Assembly: GCF_021109255.1 (NCBI RefSeq)
Contig: NZ_JAJODG010000001.1
DNA: 64,000 nucleotides
Origin: Merdimmobilis hominis
GTDB taxonomy: Bacteria > Bacillota > Clostridia > Oscillospirales > Ruminococcaceae
Reading direction: 5' to 3' (one strand)
Shown here piece after piece: positions 8,054-15,080 of the stretch. A program made the translations under genes and the position numbers. Each line of letters begins with the position of its first letter. Within the stretch, counting starts at the first letter, position 1. The notes beneath the pieces are model-generated. The model was not told the DNA's origin. It worked only from the letters and a program-made list of their open reading frames with translations, and did not search any database.

Positions 8054-8671
8054 TCACTGCTGCAAAAAGGAACTGATCTGCTCCAGCAGCATGCCGATGG
8101 CCACCCGGTTGTGGCCTCCTTCAGGGATGATGATATCCACATTGCGCTTGCTGGGTTCCACAAACTGTTCGTGCATCGGCTTGACGGTGGCCAGATACTG
8201 GTTGACTACCGAATCCAGATCCCGGCCCCGTTCCTTGACATCCCGCAGCAGCCGCCGGATCAGGCGGACGTCGGCGTCGGTGTCCACAAACACCTTGATA
8301 TCTATCAAATCGGTGAGGGCTTTGTTTTCAAAAATCAAAATCCCCTCCACAATGATCACCGGGGTGGGATCGACGTGCACCGTCTCCGGCCTGCGGGTGT
8401 GCTGGATAAAGTCATAGATTGGGTGGTCGATACCAATGCCCTGTTTGAGCTTTTTCAGGTCGTCCACCATCAAATCGGTGTCAAAGGCGTTGGGGTGGTC
8501 GTAGTTGAGGGTGACCCGCTGGGAGAAGGGGAGATGGTCATTGCATTTATAATAATAATCATGGCACAGGATGGTGACATCCTCTTGGAAGGCTTCCTTG
8601 AGCTTGCGGGCCAAGGTGGTCTTGCCGGAGCCGGTTCCGCCGGCAATGCCGATGATGATGGGCTGTTTCAT
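8054..8671 (-). CDS. udk: Uridine kinase
   Basis: A 205-residue cytosolic kinase that phosphorylates uridine (and cytidine) with ATP or GTP in pyrimidine salvage. The P-loop GIAGGTGSGKTT is at residues 8-19. DYYYK (about 40-44) and NYDHPNAFD (about 58-66) are the uridine-binding motifs of the Udk family, and the lid carries RRLLRDVKERGR (about 135-146). Length is usual for bacterial Udk. The start ATG 8671 has GGAGGTTTTTT upstream; the reading frame extends further but without a ribosome site. It is monocistronic with a strong terminator downstream; TATAAT on the minus strand at 8744-8749 may be its -10 element, but no good -35 was seen. Confidence 0.93.
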   Translation of the reverse strand: MKQPIIIGIAGGTGSGKTTLARKLKEAFQEDVTILCHDYYYKCNDHLPFSQRVTLNYDHPNAFDTDLMVDDLKKLKQGIGIDHPIYDFIQHTRRPETVHVDPTPVIIVEGILIFENKALTDLIDIKVFVDTDADVRLIRRLLRDVKERGRDLDSVVNQYLATVKPMHEQFVEPSKRNVDIIIPEGGHNRVAIGMLLEQISSFLQQ

Positions 8672-8888
8672 AAAAAACCTCCTCCATATGGGCAAAAAAT
8701 TTGAGGGATTTGGCCCTGGGTTTGTCCCCCATATATTTTCTTTATTATAGCACAAAGAGGGGAGTGGGGGAAGGTTTGGTTGTGAATCAATTGACACGTG
8801 CCGACGGTTTTCTTCTTATTGGACTGCCAAAAGGATAAAAAAATGACCAATTGGCGCGAGCAATCCTGCGGCGATTTCTGTATATTCC

Positions 8889-8972
8889 ACTATTTTATGG
8901 CAAAACTAGAAAAAACAGGGCTAATTTTTGCCGTTGTTTGTTGACAAACAGGTAAATATGCCATAAAATAGT
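8889..8972. promoter_or_regulatory. hppA promoter flanked by an inverted repeat
   Basis: TTGACA (8941-8946), a 17-base spacer and TAAAAT (8964-8969) form a near-consensus plus-strand promoter. ACTATTTTATGGCA (8889-8902) and TGCCATAAAATAGT (8959-8972) are perfect 14-base inverted arms 56 bases apart; the right arm covers the -10. A shorter dyad, TGTTTG-TTGA-CAAACA (8935-8950), covers the -35. The arrangement suggests a repressor that binds both arms. Confidence 0.7.
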
Positions 8973-9090
8973 TACAGATTTTTGTGGAATGTTTGTCGCT
9001 TCTGTGAACAGACTTTGGAGGCAAAGTGTGTTATCATAGCTGTTGCGTGGAACATGAACAAAAACGTAAGTATGAATAGGAGTGGAAGAA

Positions 9091-11190
9091 ATGGATTTGA
9101 TGATCCTGGCACCGATCGGCGCAGTCGCGGCGCTGCTCTTCGCGTTCTCGCTGTCCAAAAAGGTAACATCCGAGAGCGAAGGCACCCCCGAGATGCAGAA
9201 GATTGCCGCATCCATCAGAAGTGGCGCAATGGCATATCTCAAACGCCAGTACAAAGGTGTCGCCGTATTTTTCGCGATCATGTTTGTCGTATTGATGGGC
9301 CTGAGCTTCTTGGGTTATGTGAACATGTTTGTCCCCGTGGCTTTTGTCAGCAGTGGTGTATTCTCCGCGCTGTCCGGCTACTTCGGCATGAACATTGCCA
9401 CATCCGCCAACGCCAGAACCGCTTACGCTGCGGAGCATAGCCTGAACAAGGGCCTGAAAGTGGCCTTCTCCGCCGGCGCAGTCATGGGCTTCTCGGTTGT
9501 TGGCCTGGGCCTTCTGGATATGTCCATCTGGTACTACATCCTGAAGTTCTATTATTCGAACTTGCCAGCAGCAGAGCAGGCAGTTCAGATCTCCTCCGCT
9601 ATGTTGACCTTCGGTATGGGCGCTTCCGCTATGGCTCTGTTCGCCAGAGTGGGCGGCGGTATCTTTACCAAGGCCGCTGACGTAGGCGCTGACCTGGTGG
9701 GTAAAGTTGAGGCAGGCATCCCTGAGGATGACCCCCGTAACCCCGCCGTCATCGCCGACAACGTGGGCGACAACGTGGGCGACGTCGCTGGTATGGGCGC
9801 CGACCTGTTTGAATCCTATGCAGGCGCTCGCCTGTCCGCTTGTGCCCTGGCTGTCACCGCTGGCTTTGGCCTGACCGGTATGGCTGTGCCCATGGCCCTG
9901 GCTGCCATCGGCGTGTTTGCCTCCATCATCGGCACCTTCTTTGTCAAAACCAAAGAGGACGCCACTCAGATGGATCTGCTCAAATCTTTGCGCAAAGGCA
10001 CCTACATCAGCTCTGTGCTGGTTGCTGTGTGCAGCTTCTTCTTGATCCAATATGCCTTCGGCATGGAGCAGATTGGCCTGTATTTCGCCATCCTCTCTGG
10101 TCTGCTGGCTGGCATCCTGATCGGTTACTTCACCGAGTACTACACCTCTGATACCTACAAACCCACCCAGGTGTTGGCCGCCTCCTCTGAGACCGGCCCT
10201 GCCACTGTCATCATCAGCGGTCTGTCCCTGGGTATGATGTCCACCGCCATCCCTGTGGTCATCGTTGGTATCTCCGTTTTGGTCAGCTACTATCTGGCCG
10301 GTGGTATCCTCACCGGCGGTCCTGTGGATTTCAACACCGGCTTGTTCGGCGTTGGCCTGTCCGCAGTGGGCATGCTGTCCACTCTGGGCATCACCCTGGC
10401 TACCGATGCTTACGGCCCTGTGGCTGACAACGCCGGCGGTATCGCCGAGATGGCTGGCTTGGGCGAAGACGTCCGCAAGAGAACCGATGCTCTGGACTCC
10501 CTGGGCAACACCACCGCAGCTACCGGTAAAGGCTTTGCCATCGGTTCTGCCGCGCTGACTGCCCTGGCCTTGATCGCTTCCTTCATCCAGCAGGTTGAGC
10601 TGGTTGATGCCAATGCGTTCGACCTGCGGATCATCAACCCCACCGTTTTGATCGGTCTGTTTGTCGGCGGTATGATCCCCTTCGTGTTTGCCGCTATGAC
10701 CATGAGCTCGGTTAACCGTGCCGCTATGAGCATCGTCACCGAGGTTCGCCGTCAGTTCCGGGAGATCAAGGGCCTGATGGAAGGCACTGCGGAACCGGAC
10801 TACGCCACCTGTGTGGACATGTGCACCAGATCCGCTCAGAAAGAGATGATTCCTCCGGCAATCCTGTCTGTGGTGGTTCCCATCGTGGTGGGCTTGATCC
10901 TGGGTGTCAACGGCGTGGCTGGCATGCTGGCCGGCTGCACTGTCACCGGTTTTGTCCTGGCTGTTATGATGTCCAACGCCGGCGGTGCTTGGGATAACGC
11001 CAAGAAGCACATTGAGGCTGGCAACCTGGGCGGCAAAGGCAGCGACAACCACAAAGCTGCTGTTGTCGGCGACACCGTGGGCGATCCCTTCAAGGACACC
11101 TCTGGTCCTGCCATCAACATTCTGATTAAACTGGTTTCCACCGTCTCCATTGTGTTTGCGGCTGTGTTTGCCAGTGTATCCCTGCTGTAA
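9091..11190 (+). CDS. hppA: K+-dependent membrane pyrophosphatase
   Basis: A 699-residue integral membrane protein with about 16 helices that hydrolyses pyrophosphate and pumps Na+ and/or H+ out of the cytoplasm. The signature EDDPRNPAVIADNVGDN (about 212-228) holds the Mg-pyrophosphate ligands, with further Asp-rich loops near 430-450 and 665. The ion-dependence site reads GNTTAATGKG (about 472-481): Ala where K+-independent enzymes have Lys, so it should need K+. K+-dependent bacterial enzymes are often Na+ pumps, which is inference here. ATG 9091 lies 8 bases after AGGAG; a GTG at 9082 overlaps that site. Codon use is stricter than in neighbours, consistent with high expression. Confidence 0.95.
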   Translation: MDLMILAPIGAVAALLFAFSLSKKVTSESEGTPEMQKIAASIRSGAMAYLKRQYKGVAVFFAIMFVVLMGLSFLGYVNMFVPVAFVSSGVFSALSGYFGMNIATSANARTAYAAEHSLNKGLKVAFSAGAVMGFSVVGLGLLDMSIWYYILKFYYSNLPAAEQAVQISSAMLTFGMGASAMALFARVGGGIFTKAADVGADLVGKVEAGIPEDDPRNPAVIADNVGDNVGDVAGMGADLFESYAGARLSACALAVTAGFGLTGMAVPMALAAIGVFASIIGTFFVKTKEDATQMDLLKSLRKGTYISSVLVAVCSFFLIQYAFGMEQIGLYFAILSGLLAGILIGYFTEYYTSDTYKPTQVLAASSETGPATVIISGLSLGMMSTAIPVVIVGISVLVSYYLAGGILTGGPVDFNTGLFGVGLSAVGMLSTLGITLATDAYGPVADNAGGIAEMAGLGEDVRKRTDALDSLGNTTAATGKGFAIGSAALTALALIASFIQQVELVDANAFDLRIINPTVLIGLFVGGMIPFVFAAMTMSSVNRAAMSIVTEVRRQFREIKGLMEGTAEPDYATCVDMCTRSAQKEMIPPAILSVVVPIVVGLILGVNGVAGMLAGCTVTGFVLAVMMSNAGGAWDNAKKHIEAGNLGGKGSDNHKAAVVGDTVGDPFKDTSGPAINILIKLVSTVSIVFAAVFASVSLL

Positions 11191-11204
11191 TCGTTCTAAA
11201 ATTA

Positions 11205-11234
11205 GCACCCCTACCGGATTCGGTGGGGGTGCTT
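11205..11234 (+). terminator. hppA terminator
   Basis: GCACCCCTACCG pairs with CGGTGGGGGTGC around GATT, 14 bases after the hppA stop codon. The T run is short, so some readthrough into the HAD gene is possible. Confidence 0.7.
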
Positions 11235-11259
11235 CTGTATTACAAGGAGGAATTTTTCA

Positions 11260-11909
11260 ATGGTAAAATACATTTTGTTCGACCTGGATGGCACTTTGAC
11301 CGACCCCAAGGTCGGCATCACCACCAGCGTCCAATATGCCCTGGCCCAGTTTGGCATCCAGGTGGAGGACCCGGACAGCCTTGCCTGTTTTATTGGCCCG
11401 CCTCTGTTGGATTCTTTCCGGGAGGAGTGCGGGTTTGATGAAGCAACTGCCCAGGCTGCCGTGGTCAAGTACCGGGAGCGGTTTGGAACCCAGGGCCTGT
11501 ATGAAAACCAGATCTATCCCGGCATCCCGGAGATGTTGGACCGTTTCGTCCAGTCCGGATTCACTCTGGGGGTGGCCACCTCCAAGCTGGAGACCTATGC
11601 CGTGCAGATTCTAGAACACTTTAGCTTAGCGCCCTATTTTAAAGTGGCGGTAGGCAGTCTGCCGGACAACTCCCGGGGGAGAAAAAGGAGGTTATTGCCG
11701 AAGCCCTGCACCAGTTGGGCGCCCGGCCAGATCAAACAGTCATGGTAGGCGACCGCAAATATGACATTCTGGGGGCAAAGGCCAATGGAGTCGCTTCCAT
11801 TGGGGTGCGTTATGGCTATGCCGCCCCCGGGGAGCTAGAAGCGGCCGGGGCGGATTTTGTGGTCCAATCGGTGGAAGAACTGAGCCGTTTGCTGGAGAAG
11901 CTCCGTTAG
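11260..11909 (+). pseudogene. Frameshifted HAD phosphatase (Gph-like)
   Basis: A HAD-superfamily phosphatase of the phosphoglycolate phosphatase/PpaX kind, split by a -1 frameshift. Frame one (from ATG 11260, after AAGGAGG) gives the nucleophile motif FDLDGTLTD, the cap domain and motif II (VATSK), and reads on to VAVGSLPDN. Frame two resumes with the motif III Lys stretch and motif IV (VMVGDRKYDILGAKANGV), ending at 11909. Joining them near 11675-11687 gives about 216 residues, the normal length. The junction is GGGGG-AG-AAAAA: loss of one G in the run, or -1 slippage on the A run, both restore the frame. A true mutation or assembly error is likelier than programmed frameshifting. Confidence 0.8.
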
Positions 11910-12050
11910 GCCAAAAGGGAGAGGAGGACAGCGCTTCTTTGGAAGAGGCATCCAGCCCAAAAGCATAAGGCAAATCAAAAACCGCAGTGCTATTTTTTGT
12001 GTAATTTGGATTTTAGATAAAGAAAAATACTTTTTGTATATATTGTGTCT

Positions 12051-12266
12051 TCAAATTCGTTTGCGTTTGAAGATGCAGACAATGCTTTTGGATGAGCCTT
12101 GTGATTGGGTGGTGGAAAAGCTGCTCACCAATTCCCATCCATCGCTGCCCAGGAGGTTGAGTTCGTCCTGGAAACGGGCAGCATCAACGCTTCCTCCCCC
12201 AAACCCCGTCGTGTCATAGAGATAGGAATTGCATTCAAATGTTTCCATAAAGGTATAGGTTTTCAT
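12051..12266 (-). CDS. Small DUF4177-like protein
   Basis: A 71-residue protein that fits the DUF4177 pattern: a hydrophobic/aromatic N-terminal strand (MKTYTFMETFEC), the central stretch LLGSDGWELVSSF at about 38-50, and a final strand ending in IVCIFKRKR. DUF4177 proteins are small cytosolic proteins of unknown function. The start ATG 12266 has only an AAAAGGGG-like site about 16 bases upstream, so initiation is uncertain. It stands alone between the broken HAD gene and the truncated racemase gene; no terminator was seen on either side. Confidence 0.6.
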   Translation of the reverse strand: MKTYTFMETFECNSYLYDTTGFGGGSVDAARFQDELNLLGSDGWELVSSFSTTQSQGSSKSIVCIFKRKRI

Positions 12267-12328
12267 CGGAGCAGTTGCCGCCCCTTTTGCTGTGTTCCCT
12301 TTTCAATTTAGGAACTCAAAGACGGCCA

Positions 12329-13003
12329 TTAGACGGAGCAGGGGATGCCTTTGGCGTAGGCGACTGCCGCCCGGGCGATAGCTGCATTGGGGTCGATGAC
12401 CGGGATGGGAAAATCTACCCCTGACAGGATGAGGGGAATTTCGGTGCAGCCCAAAAGGAGAGCTTCTGCGCCTTGTTCCACCAGACGGTGGGCAGCGTCC
12501 GCCATGGACTGGCGGTTCTCTGGCAGGAGGCCGTGGTATTTGAAGTGGAAGATGGAAGTTTGCACGGCTTGCTGAACAGTGGGATCCAAGGGGATGACCT
12601 CTATCCCACGGCGGGCGCAGTAGCTCTGGTAGAGCCCAGATTCCATAGCGGCGGAGGTGGCTAGCACCCCTACCCGTTTGGCCTGGGGCACCTGGCGGAG
12701 CAGTTCTTTCACCGCTTCCTCCAGGATGTCTAGGAAGGGGATATCAACCTGGGCGGACACTTCATCCAGAAAATAGTGAGCGGTGTTTGCCCCCAGTATG
12801 ATGCAGTCTGCCCCGGCTTGCTGAAGGTTGCGGGCGGTCTCCACCATGGCGGGGACGGGACTTGGCCCGCCGCAGAGGATGGCCTCCTGCCGGCTGGGCA
12901 TTTTGGGGTTGCAGTCTACCAGAATATGGATGTGCTCCTCCTCCTTGGAGGCGTGGGTTTCCTCCACAATCCGGCGGAAGAGGTCGATGGTTTTTTCTGA
13001 CAG
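12329..13003 (-). CDS. Truncated Asp/Glu racemase paralogue, first Cys lost
   Basis: An aspartate/glutamate racemase-family protein lacking the first 12 or so residues: the GILGGMGP strand that opens the fold is absent and homology begins at TIDLFRRI, matching TADLFQKI of the intact gene at 46863. The first catalytic Cys is replaced: NTAHYF is preceded by GA (Ala about residue 72) where the intact paralogue has PC. The second Cys (LLGCTEIPL, about 186) remains. GTG 12967 is the first conventional start but lies inside the conserved region with no ribosome site; AGGAGG at 13011-13016 is 7 bases from an in-frame CTG 13003, chosen here. Racemase activity by the two-Cys mechanism is not expected. 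Confidence 0.7.
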   Translation of the reverse strand: MSEKTIDLFRRIVEETHASKEEEHIHILVDCNPKMPSRQEAILCGGPSPVPAMVETARNLQQAGADCIILGANTAHYFLDEVSAQVDIPFLDILEEAVKELLRQVPQAKRVGVLATSAAMESGLYQSYCARRGIEVIPLDPTVQQAVQTSIFHFKYHGLLPENRQSMADAAHRLVEQGAEALLLGCTEIPLILSGVDFPIPVIDPNAAIARAAVAYAKGIPCSV

Positions 13004-13010
13004 AAATATT

Positions 13011-13016
13011 CCTCCT
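13011..13016 (-). promoter_or_regulatory. Shine-Dalgarno that points to a CTG start
   Basis: AGGAGG on the minus strand, 7 bases before CTG 13003. A hairpin AGGGGC-AACG-GCCCCT lies immediately upstream (13019-13034) and may end ComM transcription or shape access to this site. Confidence 0.5.
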
Positions 13017-13126
13017 TGAGGGGCAACGGCCCCTTTGAGATTTCTAGCCGGCGGTCCCCCGAAAATGAGGATGAGGAGGCGGCTTGGAGTTTCATTCCAT
13101 TGAGGGCCCTTCTTGGTGGAGGGCTG

Positions 13127-14644
13127 TCAGCGGTTCCAATATTTTCGGTCCAAACTGCGGTACTGCACCGCCTCACTGATGTGTGGAGCGCGGATGACCT
13201 CGCTCCTATCCAGGTCAGCGATGGTGCGGGCCATTTTCAAAATCCGCTCATAGGCCCGCCCGGAGAGACCCATCCGCTCAAAAGCGGCTTTTAACAGGCG
13301 GTCGGCCCCATCGTCCAGCGGGCAGCTCTGCCTCAGGAGAGAAGGGGGAATCTGGGCGTTGCAGAGGATGGAGGGGTTCCGCAGCCGCTGGAATTCCCGG
13401 GCAGCTATCACCCGCTTTTGGATCTCCCGGGAGGATTCCTCTGGGGTGGGGGAGGAAAAGGCCTCGTATTCCACTGGCTGTACCTCAATGTGCAGGTCGA
13501 TGCGGCTGAGCAGGGGGCCGCTCACCCGGGAGAGATACCGGGTCACTGCGGCCGGCGAGCAGGTACAGGGCCGGGTCGGGTGGCCGTAGTACCCGCAGGG
13601 ACAGGGGTTCATCGCCCCCACCAGCATCACTTGGCTGGGGTAAGTGATGCGGGCATTGGCCCGGGAAATAGTCACTACCCCGTCTTCAAGGGGCTGACGC
13701 AGGGCCTCCATGGCTTGGCGGGAGAATTCGGGCAACTCGTCTAAAAACAACACCCCGCGGTGGGCCAGGGAGATTTCACCGGGCTTGGGGCTGGACCCTC
13801 CCCCGGTGAGACCGGCAGGCGAAACGGTGTGGTGGGGCGCCCGGAAGGGCCTTTGCCGCAGCAGTCCTCCGCTGGTGAGGAGGCCGCCAACCGAATAGAC
13901 CTGGGTCACCTCCACCGACTCCTCATAGGAGAGGGGCGGCAGGATGGAGGGGAGACGCTTGGCCAGCATGCTTTTCCCCGTGCCAGGCGGGCCGATCATC
14001 AGGAGATTGTGTCCCCCTGCGGCAGCCACCTCCAGCCCACGTTTGGCGGCCCGCTGGCCTTTGACCTCTGCAAAATCTGGCAAAGGGCCTGAGGGGAGTT
14101 CCCCTTCGGGAAGGGGCTGTGCTGGGGACAAGGTGTGGGTTCCCCGCAGGTGTTCCGCTAGCTCGGCCAAGTTTTTGACTGGGTAGACAGTGATTCCCTG
14201 TACAACAGCTCCTTCGGCCCCGTTTTCATAGGGGACAAATAAGGAGGCGATCCCCAGCTGTTTGGCCCCTAGGGCCATGGGGAGTACCCCGTGTACCGGA
14301 CGGATCTCCCCGCCCAGGGAGAGTTCCCCCACAAAGGCCATGGAGGAGAAATCCCCTTCCAGCTGGCCGGCGGCCTGGAGCAGCGCCACACAGATGGCTA
14401 AATCCAGAGAAGCCCCGGCTTTTTTGGTGCCGGCGGGAGCCAGGTTGACTACCACCTTCCGCTCCGGGAAATCGAAGCCGCTGTTTTTTATGGCGGAACG
14501 AATCCGGTCCCGGGACTCCCGGACCGCCGCATCCGGCAAGCCGACGATGTCAAAGGAGGGGATCGCCCGGGTAAGGTCAGCCTCGGCCGAGATCAAAAAG
14601 GGCTCCAAACCCAAAAGTCCGATGCTTCTGGTGCTGCAGAACAC
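13127..14644 (-). CDS. comM: YifB/ComM family AAA+ ATPase
   Basis: A 505-residue Mg-chelatase-like AAA+ protein. ComM of Haemophilus/Vibrio is a helicase that promotes branch migration during natural transformation; the role in Firmicutes is less clear. An N-terminal Lon-protease-like ChlI domain (about 1-170) precedes the AAA+ core with Walker A GPPGTGKS (about 217-224) and Walker B VLFLDELPEF (about 295-304), a Cys cluster CPCGYYGHPTRPCTC (about 345-359), and a C-terminal Mg_chelatase_C domain. Full length for the family. Start is GTG 14644, 8 bases after AAAGGAGG. An extended -10 (TGCTACAAT; 14793-14798 is its core) lies upstream on the same strand. Confidence 0.92.
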   Translation of the reverse strand: MFCSTRSIGLLGLEPFLISAEADLTRAIPSFDIVGLPDAAVRESRDRIRSAIKNSGFDFPERKVVVNLAPAGTKKAGASLDLAICVALLQAAGQLEGDFSSMAFVGELSLGGEIRPVHGVLPMALGAKQLGIASLFVPYENGAEGAVVQGITVYPVKNLAELAEHLRGTHTLSPAQPLPEGELPSGPLPDFAEVKGQRAAKRGLEVAAAGGHNLLMIGPPGTGKSMLAKRLPSILPPLSYEESVEVTQVYSVGGLLTSGGLLRQRPFRAPHHTVSPAGLTGGGSSPKPGEISLAHRGVLFLDELPEFSRQAMEALRQPLEDGVVTISRANARITYPSQVMLVGAMNPCPCGYYGHPTRPCTCSPAAVTRYLSRVSGPLLSRIDLHIEVQPVEYEAFSSPTPEESSREIQKRVIAAREFQRLRNPSILCNAQIPPSLLRQSCPLDDGADRLLKAAFERMGLSGRAYERILKMARTIADLDRSEVIRAPHISEAVQYRSLDRKYWNR

Positions 14645-14905
14645 AGGGAATCTCCTCCTTTAGGATGGGGCGGCTTTCCCGTCATAAGGGGCATGCCGCC
14701 GCATTTTAGATAATACTGTCAGCTCAAACGGGAAAAACCCTGTTGCCGCATTGCGACAGAAGGGGTTCTTCCCCCATAATTTCTTTGCAAATATTGTAGC
14801 ATAAATTCTAAGAAAAGAAAACATATTGAAAAAATATTAGATAGTTTTACCATAATATCGGTGAAAAACGTCGAATCTAGTTTGGAAGATATTTCCGGTT
14901 ATTCG

Positions 14906-14934
14906 TTGCCAAACAGGATTTGCCATGGTACAAT
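14906..14934 (+). promoter_or_regulatory. Phosphoglucomutase promoter
   Basis: TTGCCA (14906-14911), a 17-base spacer and TACAAT (14929-14934) preceded by TGG. The left arm of the inverted repeat covers the spacer end and the whole -10. Confidence 0.6.
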
Positions 14935-14969
14935 AGCCACAATGAAGCTGTGGCTATTGTACCATGGCA
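14921..14969. repeat. Perfect 21-bp inverted repeat over a promoter
   Basis: TGCCATGGTACAATAGCCAC plus A (14921-14941) is exactly complementary to 14949-14969, with a 7-base loop. The transcript starting from the promoter here would carry most of the stem in its 5' leader. The right arm shares 19 of 20 bases with the end of the element at 1573-1592. Confidence 0.85.
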
Positions 14970-15080
14970 AACGGCAAGGTACGCCGGTCGCGTGGGTGCA
15001 GCTTTAGGCGGAGAGCGAGCGGCGCGCGGGAATTGTACGTGGGGGCCCACAAACAAAGATATAAAGGAGGTTTGTACAAT

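Larger units (their letters stand above)
14645..15080. other. Divergent intergenic region
   Basis: This holds leader sequence of comM with a CTGTTGC/GCGACAG hairpin near 14740-14760, the comM extended -10 near 14793-14801, an AT-rich stretch, the phosphoglucomutase promoter and the perfect inverted repeat at 14921-14969. No gene is seen; the frame open from ATG 14964 lacks a ribosome site until ATG 15081. Confidence 0.5.

Noticed and set aside
9034..11208. A 724-codon open frame on the minus strand across hppA
   Set aside because: It is the mirror of the pyrophosphatase gene: it has a low-complexity His/Gln/Gly-rich product, no ribosome site and no recognisable domain, while the plus frame is a complete conserved protein.
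11260..11909. Programmed -1 frameshift in the HAD phosphatase
   Set aside because: This family is not known for programmed shifts, no stimulatory structure was seen, and an indel in the adjoining G run explains the data.
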